Assembly: GCA_050944915.1 (NCBI GenBank)
Contig: JBMNRY010000057.1
Location: 1-13,775 of the forward strand
Direction: 5' to 3'
Source of the DNA: JBMNRY01 sp050944915
GTDB taxonomy: Bacteria; Bacillota; Limnochordia; JAAZLZ01
Length of the DNA: 13,775 bases
Shown here: positions 1-6,419 of the stretch, in pieces
Layout of the letters: each line of letters opens with the position of its first letter
How positions within the stretch are numbered: position 1 is the stretch's first letter
Program-made: the position numbers and the translations under genes
The notes under the pieces: model-generated
The model's database searches: none
Told to the model about the DNA's origin: nothing
Seen by the model: only the letters and a program-made list of their open reading frames with translations

Positions 1-892
1 TTGCTGGACCATCGGTACCCAACAACACAGGGATCTCCCTGGCCGCCATCTCGGGCACCGGGGCGATGCCACTGGCCAATTTCAAATTGCTCGTCGGATT
101 ATGGGCCACATAACAGCCCCCTTGGGCCAAGAGATCCAAATCCCGACTACTTAAATGAACACAATGGGCGGCCAGGAGACGTCTATCGAGGAATCCTTCC
201 TCAGCCAACACCTCCACAGGACTTTGGCCCCACTGCCGACGACAATCCTCCACCTCTACAGCCGTCTCGGAAACATGCATATGTAAGCCCACATCTCGCC
301 GACGGGCTTCCGCGACTACTTCCCGGAGGAAAGGAGGCGGACAAGTGTAGATCGCGTGGGGAGCAAAACTAACAGAAATTCGTCCATCACCACGGCCATG
401 CCACTTCTCCACCAACTGGATATTCTCCCGTAAACCGACCTCTCCCGGTTCCGCACAAACAATACCCCGGGAGAGATTGGCCCGGGCTCCACTATCGTAG
501 ACCGCTTGGGCTACTCCCTCCATTAAGATGTACATATCGGCAAAGGCCGTTACCCCCGCTAACAGCATCTCCCCGATCCCCAAAAGACTGCCCCAGTAGA
601 CATCTTCCACCGTCAATTTGGCCTCTGCCGGCCAGATCCATTCTTCGAGCCAGGTTTGTAACGGCAGATCATCGGGCCAGCCCCGGAAAAAACCCATGGC
701 TACGTGGCTGTGACCGTTAATCAAACCGGGGGTAGCCAAAAAACCTCGGCCGTCGATGATTTCGTCGACCGGAACATCTCCCACCGCGCCGACCTCTTTG
801 ATATAGGCTCCATCGATTAGGATATCGCCCACCGTCGGCGTTGCCTGGGGAGAAGACAGCAACGTCGCCCCTTTAATTAAGATCCTCCCCAA
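1..892 (-). CDS. mtaD: MTA/SAH deaminase-type amidohydrolase (C-terminus beyond window)
   Basis: A metal-dependent amidohydrolase, most likely the cytosolic 5'-methylthioadenosine/S-adenosylhomocysteine deaminase that converts the adenine ring of MTA or SAH to hypoxanthine. 297 residues are visible of the usual 430 or so; the gene runs off the left edge. Seen: the metal-binding H-S-H (residues 61-63) followed by a GFFRGWPDDLPL stretch typical of MtaD, MHVSE with His206 and Glu209, AAHCVHL with His243, and LGTDGPA with Asp294. The start is a TTG at 892, chosen because GGGAGGG (901-907) lies 8 bases upstream and because MGRILIKGATLL is a normal beginning for the family. The start overlaps the end of mtnA by 20 bases, implying translational coupling. 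Substrate is inferred from family and from the mtnP/mtnA neighbours. Related amidohydrolases such as guanine or cytosine deaminases are less likely. Confidence 0.88.
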   Translation of the reverse strand, partial: MGRILIKGATLLSSPQATPTVGDILIDGAYIKEVGAVGDVPVDEIIDGRGFLATPGLINGHSHVAMGFFRGWPDDLPLQTWLEEWIWPAEAKLTVEDVYWGSLLGIGEMLLAGVTAFADMYILMEGVAQAVYDSGARANLSRGIVCAEPGEVGLRENIQLVEKWHGRGDGRISVSFAPHAIYTCPPPFLREVVAEARRRDVGLHMHVSETAVEVEDCRRQWGQSPVEVLAEEGFLDRRLLAAHCVHLSSRDLDLLAQGGCYVAHNPTSNLKLASGIAPVPEMAAREIPVLLGTDGPA

Positions 893-1928
893 ATACAGTT
901 CCCTCCCTTAGCAATGCCAAGTTTTCTTGATACGGAGGAAGTACAACGCCCCGTTCGGTAATAATGCCGGTAATATAATTAGCGGGAGTCACATCAAAAG
1001 CTGGATGTAAAGCTGTAACACCCTCGGGAGAAATCCTCTGGCCAGCAAAACAGAGGACCTCCTGGGGATCCCGCTCTTCAATGGGGATGCCCCTACCATC
1101 GGGCAGGGAAAAATCGAAGGTCGACAAGGGGGCAGCCACATAAAAGGGGATATCATGCTCCTTGGCCAACACGGCCAGACCGTAGGTGCCGATCTTGTTG
1201 GCCACATCCCCATTGGCGGCGATCCGGTCGGCCCCGACGATGACCGTTTTCACCAGCCCCTGCTGCATCACATAGCCGGCCATACCATCGGTAATAAGTG
1301 TAACAGGAATTCCCTCTTTCCACAACTCGAAGGTTGTCAGCCGAGCCCCCTGCAAAAAGGGACGGGTTTCTCCGGCATAGACGTGGATAGCTTTGCCCAT
1401 CTCCCAGGCCGCCCTGATCACCCCTAGGGCTGTCCCGTAGTCTACCGTCGCCAAGGATCCAGTATTACAATGGGTCAAAACGCCCCCTTCTTGGGGCAAC
1501 AGAGCAGCCCCGTAACGGCCAATGAGACGATTTATCCTCCGATCTTCCTCGGCAATGGCCGCGGCCTCTTTTTCGAGAAGCTTCCGGACGACCCCGGGAT
1601 CCTGCTGCCAAGGGGCGGCCTTGGCCAGCATCCGTTCTAAAGCCCAAGCTAAATTAACAGCCGTCGGTCGGGTAGCCCGCAGACCGTCGGCCAGTTGAAC
1701 CAGGCGGGCCCAAAAATCCCTCTCCGCTATTTCCCTCGCCCCTAAAACAAGGCCATAGGCGGCCGCAGCACCAATGGCCGGCGCTCCCCGGACTTGCATC
1801 CCTTCGATGGCTCGGGCCACATCGACCCAGGACCGACAGTGAACATAGCTAACCTCCCCAGGCAATTTGGTCTGATCGAGGAGGATCAACTGCTTTCCAT
1901 CCCAACGGAGGGCCTGAACCGATTCCAT
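873..1928 (-). CDS. mtnA: S-methyl-5-thioribose-1-phosphate isomerase
   Basis: Converts methylthioribose-1-phosphate to methylthioribulose-1-phosphate, the aldose-ketose step of MTA salvage, in the cytosol. The 351-residue protein has the usual family length. Seen: VRGAPAIG (46-53), the catalytic Cys154 in THCNTGS and the catalytic Asp234 in VGADRIAANGD. They are 80 residues apart, as are Cys160 and Asp240 of the Bacillus subtilis enzyme. The ATG at 1928 is chosen over an in-frame TTG at 1952 because GGGGAG lies 8 bases before it and the protein then begins MESVQALRW. The ATG shares one base with the TGA of mtnP (TGATG), so the two are translationally coupled. No later salvage gene (dehydratase, enolase/phosphatase, dioxygenase or aldolase) is visible, so the fate of the ketose is not shown here. 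Confidence 0.96.
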   Translation of the reverse strand: MESVQALRWDGKQLILLDQTKLPGEVSYVHCRSWVDVARAIEGMQVRGAPAIGAAAAYGLVLGAREIAERDFWARLVQLADGLRATRPTAVNLAWALERMLAKAAPWQQDPGVVRKLLEKEAAAIAEEDRRINRLIGRYGAALLPQEGGVLTHCNTGSLATVDYGTALGVIRAAWEMGKAIHVYAGETRPFLQGARLTTFELWKEGIPVTLITDGMAGYVMQQGLVKTVIVGADRIAANGDVANKIGTYGLAVLAKEHDIPFYVAAPLSTFDFSLPDGRGIPIEERDPQEVLCFAGQRISPEGVTALHPAFDVTPANYITGIITERGVVLPPYQENLALLREGTVFGEDLN

Positions 1929-2695
1929 CAGATCATCTCCCCGCCGCAACAAGCCTTTTCCTCCCCTGGGACTGACTCCAAGGAGGCCGACAATAGGTTC
2001 CGCAGCTGGCCCCGCAGCTGGTTCATCGTCTCGTCAACTTCTTCATGGGTAAGGGGTTGCTGGCTTAAACCCGCCCCGTAATTGGTAACCATGGCCACCG
2101 TAGCATAGCAAATTCCCACTTCCCTCGCTAAGACCACCTCGGGAACGCCGGTCATGCCCACCACATCACCACCTAGACGGCCGAACATGGCCACTTCCGC
2201 GGGAGTCTCAAAGCGGGGTCCTTCGGTGGTCACATAACACCCAGTGGGCCGCAGCTCAATCCCCACCTCCTTGGCCGCCCCTTGCAAATACTGGCGCAAA
2301 CGGGGGCAATAGGGTTCGGTGAAATCGGTGTGGACCACCTTCCCACCGGCACCATCGTAAAAGGTTGTACACCTGGATTTGGTAAAATCGATGAATTGAT
2401 CTAATAAAACGAAGGTTCGGGGTGGCAGATCCCGGCGTAAGGAACCGACGGCGGCCGTGGCGATGATCCCCTGAACGCCAAGCTCCTTCAGGGCCCAAAT
2501 ATTGGCCCGGTAATTGATTTTATGGGGGGGAATCCCGTGTTGGCGTCCATGGCGGGCCAAAAAAGCAACCGGGCCCCGGGGACCTTGGCCCACCAAGACA
2601 GGGACATCACCATAGGGGGTTTTCACCGTTCTTTCCTGACTTTCGGTGAGAAAAGCAGGGTCATAAACCCCGGTACCTCCGATAATTGCTAACAT
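1928..2695 (-). CDS. mtnP: MTA/MTI phosphorylase family protein, probably 6-oxopurine-specific
   Basis: A trimeric PNP/MTAP-family nucleoside phosphorylase of 255 residues that splits a methylthio-nucleoside with phosphate to give methylthioribose-1-phosphate for MtnA. Seen: the N-terminal GGTG phosphate loop (6-9), ARHGRQHGIPPHKINYRAN (47-65) and TEGPRFETPAE (157-167). The purine-selecting segment reads TNYGAG (204-209), where human MTAP has TDYDCW with Asp220 and Asp222. Asn205 and Gly207 are the kind of substitution known to move family members from 6-aminopurines to 6-oxopurines, so methylthioinosine (or inosine/guanosine) is the likelier substrate. The ATG at 2695 is used because the open frame further upstream is not family-like; AAGGAGG (2707-2713) precedes it with an 11-base spacer. 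First gene of the mtnP-mtnA-mtaD operon. A tail containing Cys249-Cys250 is noted without a known role. Confidence 0.92.
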   Translation of the reverse strand: MLAIIGGTGVYDPAFLTESQERTVKTPYGDVPVLVGQGPRGPVAFLARHGRQHGIPPHKINYRANIWALKELGVQGIIATAAVGSLRRDLPPRTFVLLDQFIDFTKSRCTTFYDGAGGKVVHTDFTEPYCPRLRQYLQGAAKEVGIELRPTGCYVTTEGPRFETPAEVAMFGRLGGDVVGMTGVPEVVLAREVGICYATVAMVTNYGAGLSQQPLTHEEVDETMNQLRGQLRNLLSASLESVPGEEKACCGGEMI

Positions 2696-2925
2696 CGCTA
2701 CCGACACCTCCTTGTTGGCGGCAAGACTAGTCATGGGCAGTAATATAGAACCTTCCCCAAAGCCCATCTCCTAGGAAAGATATACATACTGCTTTCGCTT
2801 CCAGCCGCCCTTTCCCTGCCCCTCCCTGGCCCCATCAGTCCCTTGCGAACCAAAGGATGAAACTACCGCCAAGGACCATCTCTGGGGAGTTTTGCCCCAG
2901 AGATGGGAGCAGTCGATGAAGGGAT
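2696..2925 (-). promoter_or_regulatory. Structured untranslated leader upstream of mtnP (candidate cis-regulatory RNA)
   Basis: About 230 bases without a gene lie between the terminator after the AtpZ-like gene and the mtnP start. Read on the minus strand, they hold a perfect 12-bp hairpin (2876-2887 with 2895-2906), then a nested set of arms: GGCGGC/GCCGCC (2804-2809 with 2717-2722), GCAGTA/TACTGC (2787-2792 with 2737-2742) and CTTTCC/GGAAGG (2774-2779 with 2751-2756). A second copy of the outer-arm theme, CCTTGGCGG at 2866-2874, can pair instead with CCGC...CAAGG at 2710-2721, which overlaps the mtnP Shine-Dalgarno sequence. I recognise no SAM, SAH, purine or T-box core. No convincing promoter was found. 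A regulatory role is inference from base complementarity only. Confidence 0.35.
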
Positions 2926-2946
2926 AAAAAGGGGGTCGCTGCCCCC
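2926..2946 (-). terminator. Short Rho-independent terminator after the AtpZ-like gene
   Basis: On the minus strand GGGGG, a six-base loop CAGCGA and CCCCC are followed directly by TTTTT (arms 2942-2946 and 2931-2935, T-tract 2926-2930). It lies about 40 bases after the stop of the AtpZ/AtpI-like gene. The stem is only 5 bp but all G-C. It would separate that operon from mtnP. Confidence 0.6.
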
Positions 2947-2987
2947 ACCGAGTACTACCATAGCTGAGATGGTAACGAAGAAAGGGT

Positions 2988-3224
2988 CTACCCCCTCCGA
3001 CGTTTCTGAGACCTGTTCAACCTTTCTACCAGACGATAAAGGGCCATTACTCCCCCTGCCGCCCCTAGGGGCAACAATCCCAGGGTGAACAACAAACCCG
3101 TCTGGAAAAAACCATCCAACAGACGGCCGAAGTAAAACCCTCCCCCCACGGAGATCACCATGATCATGGCCATCTGGCCCATGAAGGATAGAAAACCCAG
3201 GCCCCGCAGGGTCTCCCTTTCCAT
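2988..3224 (-). CDS. AtpZ/AtpI-like small membrane protein
   Basis: A 78-residue integral membrane protein with two hydrophobic helices (roughly residues 12-34 and 42-63) and a basic C-terminus ending QKRRRG. The glycine-rich first helix (MVISVGGGFYFGRLLD) followed by a TGLLFTLGLLPLGAAGG helix resembles the AtpZ/AtpI family, small accessory proteins usually encoded just ahead of F-type ATP synthase operons. No ATP synthase gene is adjacent here; the gene ends an operon after nth and a small unknown gene, and a terminator follows. The ATG at 3224 has AGGGGGT 8 bases upstream. Family assignment rests on topology and glycine pattern, so it is moderately sure; function in this setting is unknown. 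Confidence 0.7.
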   Translation of the reverse strand: MERETLRGLGFLSFMGQMAMIMVISVGGGFYFGRLLDGFFQTGLLFTLGLLPLGAAGGVMALYRLVERLNRSQKRRRG

Positions 3225-3240
3225 CGTTTATTACCCCCTG

Positions 3241-3441
3241 TCAACGGACGATGGAATAATAGGCGGCGATTTCATCGGCCGTTGCCGTCGTTAGCTTCGT
3301 TTCTAAATCCTCAATAATTCCCCCTGTGATCTCCGCCAACCCTTGATCTAAGGCCCGGCGGCAAACGGCTAAGGAGGCGTAGGATTCCCGATGCTCACTA
3401 ATGAACTGCAGGATTGCCTCGATTTGTCCTTCTCGATCCAT
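3241..3441 (-). CDS. Small hypothetical protein (66 aa)
   Basis: A 66-residue soluble, probably helical protein starting MDREGQIEAILQF and ending AAYYSIVR. I do not recognise the family. It is charged and contains a single cysteine, with no signal peptide or membrane segment. The frame stays open much further upstream through nth, but that part is an out-of-frame shadow. The ATG at 3441 is chosen because GGGGAGG lies about 7 bases before it, whereas the ATG at 3447 abuts the same purine run. It starts 17 bases after the nth stop and ends 16 bases before the AtpZ-like start, so it is co-transcribed with both. Confidence 0.72.
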   Translation of the reverse strand: MDREGQIEAILQFISEHRESYASLAVCRRALDQGLAEITGGIIEDLETKLTTATADEIAAYYSIVR

Positions 3442-3457
3442 AACCATCCCTCCCCTT

Positions 3458-4138
3458 CTAGGATGGTTCGTCCCCTCCCTGCCTATTCCCCCAAACACAT
3501 CGGGGTAACAAAAAACAATCGGTGCACAAGGGGCGACGGGCCCGACAATAACGCCGCCCATGGGCGATAAGCAAAACGTGGAGGGGATGCATGATCTCCG
3601 GCGGTACCACCTGCTGCAAGTATCTTTGGGCCTTAATCGCGTCGGTTCCCCGGGGAAACAATCCCAACCGTTCCCCCACCCGGCGCACATGGGTATCGAC
3701 GGGGAAGGCCGGCCGATCAAAGGCAAAAAGCAAAACACAAGCCGCCGTTTTGGGCCCAATACCGGGCAAGCTTTCCAGATAAGCGAAAGCTTCCTCTTCA
3801 TCTAGGGATGCCACATGATCGATGGTATAAGTCCCCCATTCTTCCCGCAACCTCTGCAAGATGGCCTTGATGCGGGGTGCCTTCTGCTGAGCTAGTCCCC
3901 CAAGGGCGATAGCCTCGATTACCTCTTCCAGGGGAGCTGCTTCCACTTGGGCCCAAGTAGGAAACCGCTCCTTTAACCGACGAAAGGCCCGGTCCCGGTT
4001 TTGATCCGAGGTGGCTTGGGAGAGAAGGGTCAAAATCAGCACATCGACGGGATCCTCGGGCCAAACCTGGGTGTCTTCACCGTATGCATCCCGGAGGATG
4101 GCTGTCAGTTCCCGCAAGTCTCCTTCGGTCCACGCCAA
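3458..4138 (-). CDS. nth: Endonuclease III family DNA glycosylase/AP lyase
   Basis: Base-excision repair enzyme that removes oxidised pyrimidines and nicks the abasic site. The 226-residue product shows the helix-hairpin-helix LPGIGPKTA with the catalytic Lys130, the catalytic Asp148 in PVDTHVRR, and a complete [4Fe-4S] motif C198-X6-C205-X2-C208-X5-C214. The LLSQATSDQNRDRA segment is closer to the SQNTSD-type endonuclease III-like subgroup than to E. coli Nth. The frame is open to an ATG at 4192, but that would place a terminator hairpin inside the gene. The TTG at 4138 has a perfect AAGGAGG (4147-4153) 8 bases upstream and gives a normal N-terminus. A 66-aa gene follows after 17 bases. Confidence 0.93.
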   Translation of the reverse strand: MAWTEGDLRELTAILRDAYGEDTQVWPEDPVDVLILTLLSQATSDQNRDRAFRRLKERFPTWAQVEAAPLEEVIEAIALGGLAQQKAPRIKAILQRLREEWGTYTIDHVASLDEEEAFAYLESLPGIGPKTAACVLLFAFDRPAFPVDTHVRRVGERLGLFPRGTDAIKAQRYLQQVVPPEIMHPLHVLLIAHGRRYCRARRPLCTDCFLLPRCVWGNRQGGDEPS

Positions 4139-4146
4139 CCTATACG

Positions 4147-4153
4147 CCTCCTT
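4147..4153 (-). promoter_or_regulatory. Ribosome binding site that fixes the nth start
   Basis: AAGGAGG on the minus strand, 8 bases before the TTG at 4138 and immediately downstream of the T-tract of the hairpin at 4160-4182. It decides between the TTG and the longer ATG-initiated frame. Confidence 0.75.
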
Positions 4154-4159
4154 CCCATG

Positions 4160-4182
4160 AAAAAACCCCGGACATGCCGGGG
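4160..4182 (-). terminator. Intercistronic Rho-independent terminator (methyltransferase/nth)
   Basis: On the minus strand CCCCGG, a five-base loop and CCGGGG are followed by TTTTTT (arms 4177-4182 and 4166-4171, T-tract 4160-4165). It begins six bases after the stop codon of the homocysteine methyltransferase gene and ends 21 bases before the nth start, leaving almost no room for a separate nth promoter. It is therefore probably a partial terminator or an mRNA-processing/stability element inside one transcript. Confidence 0.85.
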
Positions 4183-4188
4183 AGAACT

Positions 4189-5538
4189 TCATACCGGCCG
4201 AATGCCTTGGGCCGTAAGCAAAGCCATATCCCGCTCACTAAAACCTGCCCGAGAACAAAGCCCCATCCTTCGTTGATAGCCTTCTTCATCTAATAGAACG
4301 GCCGCCCCGTAGGTCCTCGCTACCTTCAAAAACCCTTGGGGACTTCCATCCCACTCTGGAGTCCAAAGGACTAAGGCCCGCCCGGCAAAATGGGCCAAAC
4401 CTATCTCTAATTGGTGAACATCGGCTGCAGCTAAAGCTAAGTAGTTGCCGCCATACATCTGAAAACTATCGACGGCACTCTGGAGTCCCCGACCTTGGGG
4501 ATCCTCCTGGTCCCGAACATCAAGGAGGGCAATCCCTTCGCCCTCGGCCAAAGTCTGACCCCAATCGTCGAAATCACCGGGATAGTCTACCCGATGGAGC
4601 GGCAAAGCTTCTTTCAAGAAAAGATGTTCCCGCCGCCCCCCTAAAAAGAGGCCTTCTTCGATGGTTCGCCCCTGGGGCACCCGTTTGCCTAAGGCTTGGG
4701 CTAAAGCTGCTGTATGGCGGGGAGTAGAACCACAACAACTGCCGATGATGTTCACTCCTAATTGGACCCACCGCTCCACATAGGAGGCCATCTCCTCGGG
4801 ACCTTCGGGATAAAGGGTTTGCTCCCCTTGACGCTGGGGCATCCCCGCGTTAGGTAGGACCGAAAGGAAAGCAGGAGTCGTGGCCATCTCTTCCACGATG
4901 GGCACCATACCTCCGGAACCTAACCCACAATTGGTCCCCGTCACCAGAGCTCCCAAGTTACTAAGGATATAGGCGGCAGCCAAAGGTGATGTGCCCCCCA
5001 TGGTCCTTCCCTGGGGTGTGAAAGTCATCTGAACGATGATAGGTAGGTCGGTAGCATCCCGAGCTCCTAAGAGGGCCGCCCGGGCCTCTTGGATATCCAT
5101 CATGGTTTCGATCAAAAGACAATGGGCTCCCCCTTCGGCCAAAGCCCCGGCCTGTTCGGCAAAAATCTTCCGGGCTGTGGTAAAGTCCAAGGTGCCAAAG
5201 GGAGCTAAGAACTCCCCAGTAGGGCCCATGGAGCCGGCGACAAACACACCGGGAGCAGCCCTTCGAGCCAGCTGGGCGCCGGCCACATTGACTTCGACCA
5301 CCCGGTCCTCCCATCCATAAGCGGCCAATTTTCGCCGGTTCGCACCAAAAGTATTAGTTTCGACAATATCACAACCGGCTTCCACATAAGCCCGATGGAT
5401 GGCTTCAATTTCCTCTGGCCCCCCGATATTTAATGCCTCCGGCGGTACATCAGCTCCTAAGCTTCGGTCTCCTAACATGGTACCCATGGCACCGTCGACT
5501 AGCAAAATCCGCTGTCCTAAAGCCTCCCTTAATTCCAC
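4189..5538 (-). CDS. Homocysteine S-methyltransferase-domain protein with shortened, degenerate pterin-binding-like C-terminus
   Basis: Residues 1 to about 290 form a zinc-dependent homocysteine S-methyltransferase domain like the N-terminus of cobalamin-dependent methionine synthase. Seen: DGAMGTML (15-22), ETNTFGANR (60-68), GTNCGLGSGG with Cys204 and GSCCGSTPRH with Cys268 and Cys269; these match the zinc cysteines 207, 272 and 273 of Thermotoga MetH. Residues about 300-449 follow the order of the MetH folate (DHPS-like) barrel (ALLDVRD, then ALAAADVHQLEIGLAHFAGRA, then VARTYGAAVLLDEEG), but lack the usual GER.N and D-S-S type motifs and are far too short. No cobalamin domain is present. 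The start is GTG at 5538 with AAGGAG 9 bases upstream, 20 bases after the UPF0173 stop. The methyl donor is unknown: a separate corrinoid protein, S-methylmethionine or methyl-SAM are possible. Confidence 0.88.
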   Translation of the reverse strand: MELREALGQRILLVDGAMGTMLGDRSLGADVPPEALNIGGPEEIEAIHRAYVEAGCDIVETNTFGANRRKLAAYGWEDRVVEVNVAGAQLARRAAPGVFVAGSMGPTGEFLAPFGTLDFTTARKIFAEQAGALAEGGAHCLLIETMMDIQEARAALLGARDATDLPIIVQMTFTPQGRTMGGTSPLAAAYILSNLGALVTGTNCGLGSGGMVPIVEEMATTPAFLSVLPNAGMPQRQGEQTLYPEGPEEMASYVERWVQLGVNIIGSCCGSTPRHTAALAQALGKRVPQGRTIEEGLFLGGRREHLFLKEALPLHRVDYPGDFDDWGQTLAEGEGIALLDVRDQEDPQGRGLQSAVDSFQMYGGNYLALAAADVHQLEIGLAHFAGRALVLWTPEWDGSPQGFLKVARTYGAAVLLDEEGYQRRMGLCSRAGFSERDMALLTAQGIRPV

Positions 5539-5558
5539 CTCGTTTGGCTCCTTTTCCC

Positions 5559-6227
5559 CTAAATTTCCAACTGACCGCCCGGTTCTAGAACAACTGCCCG
5601 AGGCCCAACCCGACGGGCGAACTCCTCCGGATCTTGGCGGATCAAATCAAAGGTATTGTAATGCATGGGGATGACCTTTTTCGGTTGCAGCAGTTCAACG
5701 GCCCGCACTGCATCCTCGATCCCCATGACGAAGTTATCACCAATGGGCAGACAAGCCACATCGATGCCCTCACTACCGATGAGTTCCATATCGCCGAACA
5801 GACCAGTATCGCCCGCATGGTAAACCGTTTTCCCCTCGGCTTTAAAGATAAAACCACAGGGATTACCTGTGTATTCGATCGTCTCACCGATGACGGCAGA
5901 ACCGTGGAAAGCAGGGGTGAGTTTGACATAACCGAAGGGGAACTCATAACCACCACCGATTTGCATAGGGTGAACCTGAGCTCCTTGACGCTCACAATAC
6001 ATGGCTAATTCAAAGGGAGCGATGATTACCGTTTGAGAATTACCGGCGATCTCCAGGGCGTCTCCCAAGTGGTCGCTGTGGCCATGGGTGACTAAAACAG
6101 CATCAACTTCTAATTCCTCCGGTTGTCGGGCTGCCTGGGGATTATCCCGCAAGAATGGATCAATGACCAGACTGTAGCCTTCACCTTCGATGAGAAAGCA
6201 GGCATGGCCCAAAAAGGTAATCTTCAC
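5559..6227 (-). CDS. UPF0173 metal-dependent hydrolase (metallo-beta-lactamase fold)
   Basis: A 222-residue cytosolic metallo-beta-lactamase-fold hydrolase of the UPF0173/YtkL family. Seen: MKITFLGHACFLI at the N-terminus, the metal motif THGHSDHLGD (His48, His50, Asp52, His53), YHAGDTGLFGDM carrying a metal-binding aspartate, and MHYNTFD near the C-terminus. The physiological substrate of the family is not established. A GTG at 6236 is also possible (adding three residues), but it sits only a few bases from the purine run; the GTG at 6227 gives better spacing and the family's normal beginning. It is the first gene of a run leading into the homocysteine methyltransferase. Confidence 0.92.
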   Translation of the reverse strand: MKITFLGHACFLIEGEGYSLVIDPFLRDNPQAARQPEELEVDAVLVTHGHSDHLGDALEIAGNSQTVIIAPFELAMYCERQGAQVHPMQIGGGYEFPFGYVKLTPAFHGSAVIGETIEYTGNPCGFIFKAEGKTVYHAGDTGLFGDMELIGSEGIDVACLPIGDNFVMGIEDAVRAVELLQPKKVIPMHYNTFDLIRQDPEEFARRVGPRAVVLEPGGQLEI

Positions 6228-6355
6228 ATCCTCCACCTTCCTTAATTTGGATTGTCCTGGGTATGGACGATCACGGACTCGGTGCCCTCACCGTTTCTCC
6301 TAACCGATAGTACGTTCTCTACCAAAAGGCCCCAATTCGATAGTATTCTAACATC

Positions 6356-6384
6356 ATTGTAGCTGACTGCTAATCAAGATACAA
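6356..6384 (-). promoter_or_regulatory. Possible sigma-A promoter for the UPF0173 operon
   Basis: On the minus strand TTGTAT (6379-6384) and TACAAT (6356-6361) are separated by 17 bases, about 130 bases before the UPF0173 start and just after the terminator of the upstream EB_dh gene. The -10 matches 5 of 6 consensus positions, but the -35 matches only 3. Confidence 0.35.
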
Positions 6385-6412
6385 GTTAAAGGCCCCAGGA
6401 AACCCTGGGGCC
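6385..6412 (-). terminator. Rho-independent terminator of the ddh/EB_dh transcript
   Basis: On the minus strand GGCCCCAGG, loop GTTT, CCTGGGGCC (arms 6404-6412 and 6391-6399; perfect 9 bp) is followed by TTTAACTTGT. It lies 7 bases after the stop codon of the EB_dh protein gene. The T-tract is interrupted, so efficiency is uncertain. Confidence 0.75.
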
Positions 6413-6419
6413 CCGTAGA

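Noticed and set aside
1..372. Plus-strand open frame at the left edge
   Set aside because: It is the antisense shadow of the amidohydrolase, whose minus-strand translation shows complete catalytic motifs.
2876..2906. Rho-independent terminator at the 12-bp hairpin
   Set aside because: Neither strand has a T-tract after the stem.
2696..2925. SAM-I, SAH, purine riboswitch or T-box before mtnP
   Set aside because: I could not find their conserved cores (for example no AGGGTGG...ACC T-box element and no SAM-I junction sequence). Only unassigned structure is reported.
3442..3801. Long upstream extension of the 66-aa gene's frame (186 codons in all)
   Set aside because: It overlaps nth out of frame, is rich in Pro/Cys/Arg without family character, and the ribosome binding site supports the ATG at 3441.
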